A stretch of DNA of 64,000 nucleotides from Ophiura sarsii (Eukaryota; Echinodermata; Ophiuroidea; Amphilepidida; Ophiuridae): positions 77,327,982 to 77,391,981 of the forward strand of contig CM069447.1 in assembly GCA_035610835.1 (NCBI GenBank), in the 5' to 3' direction. Position numbers and translations under genes: made by a program. The notes under the pieces were generated by a model, which was given only the letters and a program-made list of their open reading frames with translations, was not told the DNA's origin and did no database searches. Below, in pieces: positions 11,921-22,132 of the stretch (within the stretch, counting starts at the first letter, position 1; every line of letters starts with the position of its first letter).

Positions 11921-12078
11921 ACTGGGTTTTATGATAGACAACATAACAACAACATTAACAAGCACCGGAGAACGTCCCCACGAAATATAAGCAAGGACAT
12001 TCACCGGCGTATATTGAACCCCGGTCTCCTGAACACTAGCCAGGCGCTTTTACCACTAAGCCACTGGTCTTGCTGGTA
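11921..12078 (-). mobile_element. tRNA-derived SINE fragment
   Basis: On the minus strand from about 12,078: CCAGTGGCTTAGTGGTAAAA resembles an A box and D arm, and GGGGTTCAATAT about 35 nt later resembles a B box. The tRNA-like head is followed by an unrelated body toward lower coordinates. The right border is clear from the head. The left border is estimated. Confidence 0.6.
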
Positions 12079-12189
12079 ATAAACTGTGTTACAGAATATT
12101 TGGAATATTTTATTCGTATATAGTAGTTTTGCTAGTCTATAACACACGCCAATATAGTTTAGGGTCCGTTGACATGCTTGCTTACGTAC

Positions 12190-12301
12190 AGTATTGAGGG
12201 TCATCACAACGATCAAGATGTGTACCGACCAAAAGGATGGTTTGTTGATGTCGCTCTGATGGGTTGTTCCCCGACTTGAGGAATTTCAGCCAATAGAGTA
12301 T
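12190..12301 (-). CDS. Ankyrin-Roc-COR protein, exon 19: Roc domain G4
   Basis: ATTACAG acceptor, 37 codons plus 1 nt, GTACGT donor. The peptide begins ILYWLKFLKSGNN and contains QTILLVGTHLDRCDD. The THLD motif is the Roc form of the G4 (NKxD/TKxD) guanine-recognition loop, here after the LLVGTH strand. A nearby alternative donor (GTAAGC at 12,180-12,185) would break the phase with the next exon, which is why the boundary is put at 12,190. Confidence 0.85.
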
Positions 12302-12506
12302 CTGTAATATGTGAGTAAGAAGAGACATTTTAATAATATCCAATGTCAAAATATTATCCCCGACTAAGGCTGTTGTGTAAGCAATCTTATTCCTGAACAT
12401 ACTGTTACATAAAGCCCATCAACAAGGATTGCAAGAACTATTGGCGTAAACATCCTTGATATGTCTAAATTTCTACGTTAATAACCCTCATTTGTCGTAT
12501 AAATAC

Positions 12507-12746
12507 CTGTTCTCGTTGTTCGTCTTTGGAACAATCAAACACAATGGCAACTATTCCTCTGCTGGCTCCCAGAAACATCGCATGTGTTACACGGAACTCT
12601 ATCTGTCCCGCAGTGTCCCAAATCATGAAGGAACCGCCATGTTTCACATTTTTTTCCTTGACCTTTATTCCGGGCGTTGGAGGTTGCTTGTCACTTGATT
12701 TGAACCTTCCCATAACCAGCTCCGATAGCACGTACCCGCGGAAGTC
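12507..12746 (-). CDS. Ankyrin-Roc-COR protein, exon 18: Roc switch regions and G3
   Basis: ATTACACAG acceptor, exactly 80 codons, GTATTT donor, phase 0 at both ends. It begins DFRGYVLSELVMGRF. PPTPGIKVKEKNV is the switch I / G2 part (TxGI as in other Roc domains). SFMIWDTAGQIEFRVTHAMF contains the G3 DTAGQ loop, and IVAIVFDCSKDEQREQ is the following beta strand and helix. The Ras-like catalytic Gln after DTAG is present (DTAGQ), which not all Roc domains keep. No frame damage. Confidence 0.92.
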
Positions 12747-13063
12747 CTGTGTAATATCATTCGTATTGGCCTGGTTAGTTTATCATTCACTAGTATTACT
12801 AAGAAGGGGTACAGTCATTAGCAATTGTCTTTAAATGTCTCCAATAATAAATATGTACGAAATTTGGAAAAGAAACGTAATTAGAAACGTGCATACGGGT
12901 TTTGACAGCTAATCTGTAGTCTCCACCCAGGGATCAATCATTTTAACTTCTAGTGCTTCCTTAACTATACAGATTTCAAATTGATTCGTTGCATCTGAAA
13001 TCTTGAGTGCGATCTATGGCAATCAATCTCTCTATCTTGTTCTGACGTAGTTCACTGTGAATA
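12747..13063. other. Intron, nothing recognised
   Basis: No motif or repeat identified. Confidence 0.35.
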
Positions 13064-13410
13064 CATCATCATCATCATCATCATCATCATCATTGGTCGT
13101 CCGTGGACGAAATGGGAAAAGCAGTCGCAACATACTGGGCCCAGACTTTCCTGTCATTCATGAGTTGGCGGATCTCTGGAGGATCTAAACCCATATCATT
13201 CTTGACGGTATCAGGATACTGAAGGTGTCTTCTGCCTCTGTTAGCTTTCCCACCAGGAGGGGTCCAGAAAATTAGACGGGAGATAGGCTGGTTGGTTGTT
13301 CGCATGCAGTGGCCAGCGAAACATAAACGGCGCTGCCTGATTATTGATGTTATGGGGGGGGGGGGGGGGGGGGGGGGGGCGATATCGCCATACAACACCA
13401 TACATACCAT
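13064..13410 (-). mobile_element. LINE 3' end: reverse-transcriptase C-terminus with (ATG)n tail
   Basis: Minus-strand translation includes SIIRQRRLCFAGHCMR, RLIFWTPPGGKANRGRR and MNDRKVWAQYV, the C-terminal block found at the end of RTE-like endonuclease-reverse transcriptase LINEs and seen again at 54.25 and 59.4 kb. The (ATC)n run on the plus strand at 13,064-13,093 is its 3' microsatellite tail. A run of 26 G (13,354-13,379) interrupts the coding part and marks its truncated 5' end. Confidence 0.75.
13354..13379 (+). repeat. G26 homopolymer
   Basis: Uninterrupted run of 26 guanines. Similar runs occur at 23,213, 41,790 and 57,829. Confidence 0.95.
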
Positions 13411-13614
13411 ACAACACTAATGGAATTCAACTCCGTATGTTGTCTGTAAAACTGTAAAACCAGTAACACTGGTTTGTGGTGATCACATACCACTGACGAA
13501 GACACGATATTGGTTGTCAAAATCCGTATGGGAATATCAACATTGTAATTATAATAAGTCGTGACGTAAATAATAACAACATAAGTTCTGTGATTTCCAA
13601 ATATCTATTTTAAA
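13411..13614. other. Unassigned intron
   Basis: AT-rich, with no recognised feature. Confidence 0.3.
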
Positions 13615-13915
13615 TTCAGTATATTAATTGAATATAGTAATATCCAGATACAATATATTAAGGGAACCTAGTAATATCTTAATTCAGTATACTAAGGGAA
13701 CAAGGTATACAATATCCAGAATAAGTTTATTAAGTGAATATAGTAATATCCAAATGCAGTATATTTCAGGTGAACATAGTAGTCAGTATAATATTAGGTG
13801 AACCTAGTATTATCCAGATTCAGTGGGTGAACCTAGTAATATCCGGAGTATTAAGTGAACATCCACATTCAGTAAGTGAATATAGTAATATACATATTCA
13901 ATATATAAAGTGAAC
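13615..13915. repeat. Minisatellite, about 30-40 bp unit (AGTAATATCCAGAT)
   Basis: Degenerate tandem units with the core TAGTAATATCCAGATNCAGT and AAGTGAAC. The same core reappears at 14,828-14,870, on the far side of the foldback element, so the array was probably split by that insertion. Confidence 0.75.
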
Positions 13916-13919
13916 ATAC

Positions 13920-14826
13920 ACATAACAAAATATATAAGTTCTAGCACATACTAGAATATTTCCAAAAATATTAAAATAATCTTCAGGTAGAAACATGCAC
14001 CCAATTGTTAGGCACATTTTGATACCAAATTTGTTGGCCTTGAGACAATGCAACGTTAGGAAATTGTGCCATTTACCAATTTTCATACAGACAAAAAAAG
14101 TGGCACTACATCTCACTGGCTATGGCTGGTTTTGTCCATAAATTAACAGACATTTTCTTGGTGGATTTTTGTGCACAGTCATGGGAACCTACCAAAGAAT
14201 TATGTGTGGCAAGTTCGTCTGATTATGAGTTACATGACAATTTGGTCTGATTATGAGTGATATGGCAATGTGGTCTGATTATGAGTGATATGGCAATTCA
14301 GTCCGATTATAAGTGGCATGGCAATTTGGTCTGATTATGAGTGATATGGCAATTTGGTCCGATTATAAGTGACATGGTAATTTGGTCTGATTATGAGTGA
14401 TATGGCAATTTGGTCCGATTATAAGTGACATGGCAATTTGGCTCATTTCTGTGTGACATGAAAAAAATGGTCTGATTATGTGTGAACATTTTGTTAGCAG
14501 GATTTGAACCAATACCCAATCAAATTGATCTTTCTTTGTGTATTATGTGTCATTATGCTACCGTGTCTTGGTGCACAAGATTATGATCTGCTTATTTATT
14601 TTCTTGAAATGATGCCACACATAATTGTTTGGTAGATTCGTGTCTGTGCACGAAAATCTGTATAAAAATTGGTCAATGGCACAATTTCTTACCGTTGCAT
14701 TGTCTCAAGGCCAAAAAATGGGCCTAACAATTGGGTGAATCTTTCTAGCTGAAAATTATTTTAATCCATAAAATAATGTTGGAAATATTGTAGTATATGC
14801 TAGGGGGAACTTACATATTTTGTTTG
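13920..14826. mobile_element. Foldback element with an internal 28-bp minisatellite
   Basis: Long imperfect inverted repeats of about 240 bp: AACAAAATATATAAGTTCTA...GGAATATTT on the left is matched by AAATATTGTAGTATATGCTA...TTACATATTTTG on the right. Internal landmarks also pair (CAATTGTTAGG and CCTAACAATTG; CCTTGAGACAATGCAAC and GTTGCATTGTCTCAAGG). Between the arms (14,215-14,480) lie about ten 28-bp units like GTCTGATTATGAGTGATATG. No open frame, so non-autonomous. Confidence 0.8.
14215..14480. repeat. 28-bp minisatellite inside the foldback element
   Basis: Roughly nine to ten tandem copies of GTCTGATTATGAGTGATATG plus GCAATTTG, with alternating GTCTGATTATGAG and GTCCGATTATAAG variants. 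This suggests an older two-unit (56-bp) higher-order repeat. Confidence 0.85.
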
Positions 14827-14930
14827 GTATCTAGTAATATCCAGATGTCTGAACATCAGTGGGTGATCTATCCCGTTATCAAATATAGCAATACTGTTAC
14901 AACCTAACATGATAACCGTTGTTGTATTAC

Positions 14931-15047
14931 CCTTGATAAGGAGTTTTTCAACGTTGTCTTTCCAGCAGACGGGTCACCAACGAGAAATAACTTCACTGTA
15001 TTAACAGGACGCCCTCCACTCTCCATCAACAACTTGAACTTAGCATC
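14931..15047 (-). CDS. Ankyrin-Roc-COR protein, exon 17: Roc P-loop
   Basis: TTTTAAAG acceptor, exactly 39 codons, GTAATA donor, phase 0 at both ends. The peptide starts DAKFKLLMESGGRP and continues VNTVKLFLVGDPSAGKTTL. GDPSAGKT is a complete Walker A / G1 motif on the first Roc beta strand, with Lys and Thr in place for phosphate and Mg binding. The stretch ahead of it is the short linker usual between ankyrin or LRR repeats and Roc. In phase with the 16,233 linker exon and the 12,507 exon. Confidence 0.93.
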
Positions 15048-15451
15048 CTTTAAAAGCAACAAACAGGTTGGAAATATACGGTCACCTTATTAAATATACT
15101 ATTTTCATCAATTAAATAAACAAACCACAATATCAACATTTTGCTTTTGTCGCACAGACGTGACGTGTCCGTCCGCAATACGTGCATGGCTTTCGAATGT
15201 ATCATATAATGTTGACGCGCCAATTTGTAAACCACATTGTTCTCAGCTGTGTGATGAATCTATGGATTTTTTTCCGGTTAACTTGCAACTATTGCGAATG
15301 TGTTAGCTGAGGGAACGGTGGATCAAAGGAGAAGAACGAGAACACAGTGAATAAAATACGTGGACCGTATTGGTTACACAACATTTATAACCAGCTCTCA
15401 CTCTCAATATTTTGTATCGATGAATAATAAGCTGGGGAAAGCTAGGATAGA

Positions 15452-15841
15452 GTAAGACATCAAAAAAAGTAACTCGGCTGTTGTAAAAGCACCTATAATT
15501 TTAAAATTGTTACTCATATTCTAAAAATGAAAATACCAGGAGACGGAAAATTTAATTACGGTGATTTTGACACCTTTTTTTTTAAATCGATAAAGTATTG
15601 TTGTCGCGGTATGTGCTTACAAAGAGATCAATAGAAGTTCCTGCAACAATGGAAATGGGCACTTTTCATCTGTAAGCACATACTGCGATAACAATACTTT
15701 ATCGATTTTAACCAACAAGGTGTCAAAATCACCGTAATTAAATTGTCCGTCTCCTGGTATTTTCATTTTTAGGATAATGAGTAACAGTTTTAAAATTATA
15801 GGTGTTTTTACAACAGCCGAGTTACTTGTTTTGATGTCTTT
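15452..15841. mobile_element. Palindromic foldback MITE, about 390 bp
   Basis: Two arms of about 175-190 bp are reverse complements with few differences: AGACATCAAAAAAAGTAACT and CTCGGCTGTTGTAAAA on the left match TTTTACAACAGCCGAG and AGTTACTTGTTTTGATGTCT on the right. The central spacer is about 15-40 bp near 15,640. No coding capacity. It lies in the intron between the linker and P-loop exons. Confidence 0.9.
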
Positions 15842-16232
15842 ATATGGAAACGACCACTAAAATGACCCCAAGCATTTCTTAGGCTTTTGTTGTTCTTGAA
15901 AAATCCTGTGAAGAAAACAATGTGATTTTATGAGGGTCATTTAATTAATACTTACTCTAAATTAATTGAGGTCAAACGATGTGTCGATGTTGTTATAGCT
16001 GCAAAATGCCAATAATATGTAATGGAGCTGCTTTCTGTTCGACATAATATGCTACTAAGTGAGATCATTGTGGCACAAAACGCAGCAGGTTTACATTGAC
16101 GTTGGACTTTTGCATTTGTAAAACCGAACATCCACGGAGGGTTGGAACCACCAAGCTTCATTCGGAAGATGTGCTATACAGAATAGCTCAAGAGAACGAG
16201 CTTTTATACTCCTTGTAATTATTAGCACTTAC

Positions 16233-16316
16233 TTTTACTACTCTTTCAAATTCAAGGTACTCGCCATCCCGTTGAAAAATACCCCTCGGCCATAACTCTA
16301 GAGCGGTTTTGCCTTT
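16233..16316 (-). CDS. Ankyrin-Roc-COR protein, exon 16: last ankyrin half and linker
   Basis: TTCATTAG acceptor, 28 codons, GTAAGTG donor, phase 0 at both ends. It reads KGKTALELWPRGIFQRDGEY and then LEFERVVK. KGKTALEL is the start of an ankyrin repeat (x-G-x-T-A-L-x-L). The rest does not continue the repeat, so this is probably the capping half-repeat that leads into the linker before Roc. Confidence 0.8.
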
Positions 16317-16948
16317 CTAATGAAGAAAAAAAATGTGAATACATGCATTTGTAATAATTATTATTCAAAGCGAGTCTTTGACGATACGAAAGCATTATAT
16401 GAGTTTCAACGCGATTCCTGCCATCCTACGTCTTATGTAAATTTCGTCTGAATAGTTTAGTGCAGTCCAAAATATTCTAATGTGTCTACCTAAGTTTAAG
16501 ACAGGACCTTAATATCCCTGATATGTTTTTCTTCTCCAAATGCCTATATTTTGTTCGCACCAAAGTCGAGGTTACATGCCGAGTGAATTGTATGTTCTTG
16601 ATTTAAAAACAAATAATATTTGTATCTTGTAGGGGCACAGGAAGTTTAACTACTTTACTCTCAGTTTTAACCACATCAATTTCACTTATATTTCATCAAC
16701 ATGTATAAATAAGCATCAACGGAAATACCCACACGACTGTCTACCCGTGGTTGGCTAGATAAGAGCTACACACTTTGTGGATTTAGAATATTATGTCTAA
16801 CCTGCTAACCATAATTTCTACTTGTGGGAATCGAGCCATGGACCTCTGCATTGCAAAGCCAGTGTAGTATGATTGCTAGGATTTGACTGGTTTTGGATGA
16901 TGTATTAATTAACTGTAATGTTACACGCGTTTTAGCAGATGCCTTTAA
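16317..16948. other. Intron, possible tRNA-like relic
   Basis: On the minus strand at about 16,825-16,875 a CTTTGCAATGCAGAGG hairpin, followed by GGCTCGATTCC, resembles an anticodon arm and B box. It could be a decayed SINE head. Nothing else was found. Confidence 0.35.
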
Positions 16949-17319
16949 AGGTATATTATGTGATCTTTCCAGGGAACGCCCTCAACATCGAAAAAAATAG
17001 AAAGCAGATTTTCTTGCAGATTTACATTTCTGATCATAAATCATGCATACATTCCAAGTTACAGGGCGATACGATTCTTAATTACTTCAAAATCATGGTT
17101 TTAGAGTGAAAATAAACTGTCGGAATCCCGACAGTTTATATTTTTCACTCTAAATTCACTCTGAAACCATGATTTTGAGGTAATTATGAATCGTATCGCT
17201 TTGTAACTTGGAATGTATGTATGATTTATGATCAGAAATGTAAATCTGCAAGAAAATCTACTTTCTAAAAAAAATAATGAATAGAGGGCGCTCTCTGGAA
17301 AAGATCACATAATATGCCT
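16949..17319. mobile_element. TTAA-flanked palindromic MITE (piggyBac-like), copy 1
   Basis: Near-perfect inverted repeat of about 371 bp, starting AGGTATATTATGTGATC and ending with its complement GATCACATAATATGCCT. It is flanked by TTAA on each side (16,945-16,948 and 17,320-17,323), the target duplication used by the piggyBac superfamily. The centre folds on CTGTCGGAATCCCGACAG. A second copy lies at 57,162-57,519. Confidence 0.9.
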
Positions 17320-17323
17320 TTAA

Positions 17324-18640
17324 GGGATGGCATCCAGATTCGAATTGAAAATCGAAGATCTGAAAGGGTAAACACACTGGGATAAACGGACAGTTATGTG
17401 TAGATAAACGGAACGCGGTTAAATAATGACCAACCAATACGTGTTTAGCCATGATGCTTAGCGAACGCGTTGAACAACTCCCGTGAACGGACAGCCAGTG
17501 CGTTTACCCTCTTCTATCTACGGTTTTCAATCCATACGAATCTGGATGCCATCTCTAAGCTAGTTTAATTAAAGTTATTCATCAGTTCTTAATGTATGAA
17601 TGGAGCACATGATCTGTGTATGCCTGTCGCAGCGTTTGTTATTGCTTTCTGTTTCATCTGGGCGCCTCGGTCACCATATTGGAAGGTGTGATGGGATAAA
17701 ACTCCGAGAGCAGCGATTGTAAACTTCAACATCAAATCAGGTGAATGTGTCGGCATCCTTTCACTGTAAGTACTGTTAGATTTGTGTAGAACAGTTTATG
17801 ATCACATTATTCACAAATTTTGTATGGGATATAATTATGTCTGTACGTGTTCTGGGCCAGGTCATTCGCGAGCACCATTTTGCCACTTTACCCTCGTCCT
17901 CCTCAGAGGTGGTTTCGCCCCACCTTTACAGATTTCGCGTGAAGCCAATTGGTCTACGGTGACCGATGTGCCAATCAATACAGGCAGGCACGTAATTTGT
18001 TGTTTGGAAGCGGCTTTAATGTTTCCGGTTTTATTAGTCCCATATAATTAAAAGCAATTTTGTTCTCAAGAGGTGCCCCTGTTTCGGATCACTGCTTTTT
18101 GCTTTTGGATGAACAATTCATATGAGAATGGCCACTACATTGCCCTACATATCAACCCGAAGTGGTTTTGAGTTGTAACCTTGGTCTACCTATCTTAATT
18201 TTTTGATTCATTCCCAGTAAGTGCTCATCCAATCTGGTGGCGCGTCTTATCGAGCAGTCGGCGTCGTTTTGCGTGTTTTGAGTTGGTTTTCAATAGCTGG
18301 TTGGAGTTGTCATGTCGCCAATTGTGAAATTTTAATTCTGCTAATTGTGTACAATATTTTGATGAACGTTTCACGGATTTTCGCGATAGCCTATTAGCAC
18401 CAAAGAGAATGTTTTCAAAATGTACCGCAGTCACTTATCCAAGCCGTTTTTGGTTGCGAATACATGATTGACTTTAAAATAGAAAAGTTGGAATTTGCAT
18501 CCTGTGTGCAGGATTTAATTGGACTTGATACGACTGGGTGGTATGGTTAACCTACGGTCGAGTATAGTCTGAGAAACTCAGCGATTGATGGCAGTGCAAA
18601 CACTGGATAGGGGCGAGATCGTTCGAACAAGGCCGCATTA
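17324..18640. other. Intron, nothing recognised
   Basis: Several open frames of 60-90 codons show no family motif. No repeat was identified. Confidence 0.35.
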
Positions 18641-18649
18641 GGGGCTAGT

Positions 18650-19310
18650 TCTCGCCGTCCAATACGGAGGCGATTCTCGGTTGCAGGTTCCTACTGCTGC
18701 TACGTGCGTGCGTTCCCGCCCTTCCACATTTCGTGAGTCGGCAAGCCTCCACACGATCATGTGAGTGGGCACACTGCCTTTACGCGAGCAGGCAGTCTGC
18801 CTATCGAACAATGGTGCTACATATCTGCCTACCGTAGGTGCCACAGCACGGAAACGGCCCTGTTGCGGGTTACTAACGACTTCGCGCTGTTGACGTTGAC
18901 GACCGTAAGGAGAGCGTGTTGGTACTTTCAGACTTCTCAAGTACCTTTGATGTCATCGATCAGCGGATATTCTCAGTCAAATGTATGGAATTGCAGGAAA
19001 AGTTCATGATTGGTTCACTTCCTGCATTTCAAATCGAAGCCAAGAAATTGTCATTGCCAATTCAGTTTCGGTACTTCAACGTTTTGAGCAAGGCTTGCCG
19101 GTTGTTGGGCTACTGGGCTTTGTATTGTACTCTGAACTGTGTGATATACGCAGACGATACTAAGATGTACATCACATCATCGACATCCGAGAGACCAGTT
19201 CAGTTGAAACAGTCAGAGCTATGCATAAAAATACATTCGTGCATGGGCCATTGAGAACAAGCTACTCTTAAATGATGCAAAAACGGAAGTGGGAGGGGAG
19301 TCTGTCAATG
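18650..19310 (+). pseudogene. LINE reverse transcriptase, heavily decayed
   Basis: Fragments in changing frames: SAYRRCHSTETALLRVTND (usual AYR..HSTETALL), LSDFSSTFDVIDQ (RT motif A, D.S.AFD), and VIYADDTKMYI (motif C, YADD). The space between A and C is too short, and frameshifts and stops break the domain. It is a relic of a CR1/L2-type LINE on the opposite strand to the host gene. Confidence 0.75.
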
Positions 19311-19329
19311 ACGACATTAATCAAGATGT

Positions 19330-19385
19330 CTGCTATGTTCGATATTCAAGCTTTGATGTCTGCTATGTTCGATATTCAAGCTATT
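19330..19385 (+). repeat. 28-bp tandem duplicate
   Basis: GATGTCTGCTATGTTCGATA plus TTCAAGCT occurs twice head to tail, at the junction between the LINE relic and the DIRS-type relic. Confidence 0.85.
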
Positions 19386-19885
19386 AATGTAGTTGTAAGG
19401 GCTGGCAAGGGGGCACTTATGGCAAAAGCTGACATTGAGTCTGCATTTAGATTACTTCCTGATTACTTCCTGTGCACCCTGATGATTTCAGTTTACTAGG
19501 CATCATATTCAATGACATGTTTTTTGTTGTTGACAAAGCCCTCCCAATGGGTGTTTCCTGTCCTGTTCCCCTGCTTTTTTCGAATTATTTTCCTCCGTTT
19601 TAGAATGTGAATGAAGGGAATCTGGGTCAGATATGATAGTACATTTTGTCGATGATTTCTGCCTTATCAGCAGCGCAGATGTTTCAAGTAAGCTTACATG
19701 TCACATATTAATATCATGTTTTGAAAAAGTGTGCAATAGACTCGTGGTTCCTGTGGCTGCTGATAAATCAGTTGGTCATACAACTAAAATGGTTTACCTA
19801 GGCTTAGAAATTGAATGTGTTCGCCAAGTGGTGTCAATTCCAAATGATAAGTTATTAAAGATCTCTGACAAAGTACATTATGCTA
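19386..19885 (+). pseudogene. DIRS-type (tyrosine recombinase) retrotransposon RT remnant
   Basis: Plus-strand fragments match the DIRS branch of RT: GKGALMAKADIESAFRLLP (motif A), FFVVDKALPMGVSCPV (motif B, lacking the usual CAPA), IVHFVDDFCLISSAD (motif C as FVDD), then TTKMVYLGLEIECVRQVVS, typical of DIRS1/PAT elements. Indels and stops lie between the blocks. Flanking recombinase or RNase H parts were not seen. Confidence 0.75.
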
Positions 19886-20055
19886 TCTATTTACATTTTT
19901 ATTTATTTATTTTACGTGTTTATGTATTTACATAATTTATCTGTTTGTTTATTTGCAGAATTATTAATTTACCTGTTAGTTTATTTAACCGTTTATTTAT
20001 TTACATGTATGTTTATGTACATGTTTATTTTTTGAAATATTAAATGTATTACATT
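19886..20055. repeat. TTTATTTA/TTTATGT low-complexity tract
   Basis: Irregular repetition of TTTATTTATTTACATGTATG-like words. Confidence 0.6.
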
Positions 20056-20069
20056 TAATGTATTAGTAA

Positions 20070-20192
20070 GTTCCACCCAAGAATTACATCAACACCACTG
20101 ACCTCACGCTGAGGACCTTGAGTGTGGCAGCGGTGGAACTGGAAACAAGCCCGAGGCGCTGCAGCCTTGCCACATGACTTGCCAGACATGGT
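20070..20192 (-). pseudogene. Possible histone H2A-like fragment
   Basis: The minus-strand frame starting at 20,192 reads MSGKSCGKAAAPRACFQFHR. The MSGK.GKA...RA.(L)QF order resembles the start of histone H2A or H2A.Z (MSGRGKGGKA...RAGLQF), but the P-V-G-R that should follow is missing and the rest does not fit. G+C content is higher than in the surroundings. It may be a broken processed copy or coincidence. Confidence 0.25.
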
Positions 20193-20738
20193 GACTTTCT
20201 GCCAGATTTGGGCTAGTTTTAAATCTAAAATCTGCTCTTCGGATAATATAATGTGATTTTTTTTCTCGAAATTTGAACTTTTGTTTTTTATAAAATATGA
20301 TATAAGCACTAGTTTTTAAGACATATTAAAAATTGGAATTTCTTAACACAACAACATTTTTCAAAAGTAGTATATAGGGCTTCTAGTTACACCCAGACTA
20401 AAGAGCCTTGAGCTATGCTTAGGACGGTGGTGGAAATGGTAGCACGCATGCTGGTAAGACACAGTTGGTGTAAAATAAATCAGATAAATGGTGTAGGAGG
20501 GGATGATTTATTACCCTGGATAAGTCATCAAAGACGTGGTCAAGAAAGTTGGATTTTATACAGGGAGCGGAACCGTAAGCTGCACCTAACTCAATTTCGA
20601 CAAAAAGTTGAGTTGATCCCTTCGTAATAGAACTCTTCAAATATTGCTGTCCAATATTTATTGATCGGCGCAGAATATGTGCGTGAGTACATATACGCAG
20701 AGAAGGTCAGTTCGGGCTAACTTAATTAGTTTTTGTCA
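20193..20738. other. Intron, nothing certain
   Basis: About 20,590-20,700 shares words with 34,050-34,110 (CAAAAAG, GAGTT, then GAACT, CTCTTCA, ATAT), possibly a decayed common repeat. Confidence 0.3.
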
Positions 20739-20739
20739 A

Positions 20740-20808
<69 letters not shown>
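20740..20808. repeat. (AAT)n microsatellite
   Basis: About 22 copies of AAT. No LINE-like coding tail was seen next to it. Confidence 0.95.
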
Positions 20809-20810
<2 letters not shown>

Positions 20811-21222
20811 GAAAGGTACTCAAAGAGAACAAATACTCCATTATTAACATGTCAACAAAATCTCACGGACAATCAGATGGAGAATAAAGGTGTCTTTTTC
20901 AACGTGAATCTGCGCTAAGGGTTGCTTTGCTTGAACCGATATCTAGTGTTATCATTGCAAAAGAAAACCCAAAATGGTCACGTCTAATGAGACAAATATC
21001 CCTACAAATTGAATCACACGCTTACTTTTTATCATTATGATGTTAATAGCGGAATAAGGCAAAATTATTTTCAAAAGAATATCGCTTTAATGTCATTTTA
21101 AACATATAGATTTCGCCCTAACGAACAAAAAAAAAAACCCGGAATAAACCTCATTGTTTTCTTTCTACTTTAAACGTATGTATTAACAAAATTCCCTTTA
21201 GTCTAAACTCTTTTAAAAAGGA
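20809..21222. other. Intron, nothing recognised
   Basis: No gene or repeat family recognised. Confidence 0.35.
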
Positions 21223-21275
21223 CCTATATCCTTTGCTATGACTGAGATGATCTCAGTCATAGCAAAGGATATAGG
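21223..21275. repeat. 53-bp perfect hairpin
   Basis: Two 25-nt arms, CCTATATCCTTTGCTATGAC plus TGAGA and its exact complement, separated by a 3-nt loop (TGA). Confidence 0.95.
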
Positions 21276-21717
21276 TGAGATGATTCGTCGAGCAATCAAG
21301 GGTATACAAATGATTACAACGTTTTATACATGAGTGCTCCCGGCAATATACACATGTTTTAGGGGTCTTACAACACTCTAGTCTACATATTATCATCATG
21401 TAGGCCGTAGGCCTATATATCAAATACGTTTGACAGATTCTACAAAGCTAAGTAAAACTTGTGGGTCGTTGGTCGTTGGTTTCAACAACAACTATCAAGC
21501 CTAGTACTGAAATTATGATTGAGATTATGGTTAAATAGCAAATAGCAAGCAGTAAAAAAAGAATGAAAAAGAAAAATATATAGCAGGGTTGCATTTTTCG
21601 AGAGGCAAACAAATTTTAGATGAAAACAATCCTCGAAAACCATCATAATTTTGTCAAACTAAATTCATTACGGTAACTTCAACTTAATTCAAATATTGTG
21701 GTTCTACAACAAAAAAT

Positions 21718-22132
21718 AGGGTCTCATATAAGGCCAAGTAAAATAAATAACATGTTGAATGTCCCCGCCCTCACCGATTTTTGGTGAATTTGAAATATTT
21801 TTGTTACTATCTTATATTAGCTTTATAACATTAATTCATATACTGTTGTCATAAAAGAGATGTATAGAAGAAGTGTTTCAGTAGTATTTATAAATACATC
21901 GCACACTATTGTTCCAGCCTAGGGTAGGAAAGTTAGGAAATAACATGAAATATAAAGGGCCTCTTTGTTTTCACAATATGAGGCCAAAAGCTTCAGGAAT
22001 TGGAATTTCACACATAAATGAATAGTAACAAAAAATAACATAATAACAAATATAAGGGCCTCCCTCGTCATTTAAAAAAACCCACGGATGATCAACATGT
22101 TATTTATTTTACTTGGCCTGATCTAAGACCTG
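21718..22132. mobile_element. Non-autonomous element with about 40-bp terminal inverted repeats
   Basis: GGCCAAGTAAAATAAATAAC (continuing ATGTTGA) at 21,732 is matched exactly in inverse at 22,094-22,120, and the homology extends outward (GGTCTCATATAA against TGATCTAAGACC). The interior is AT-rich with no open frame. Confidence 0.78.
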
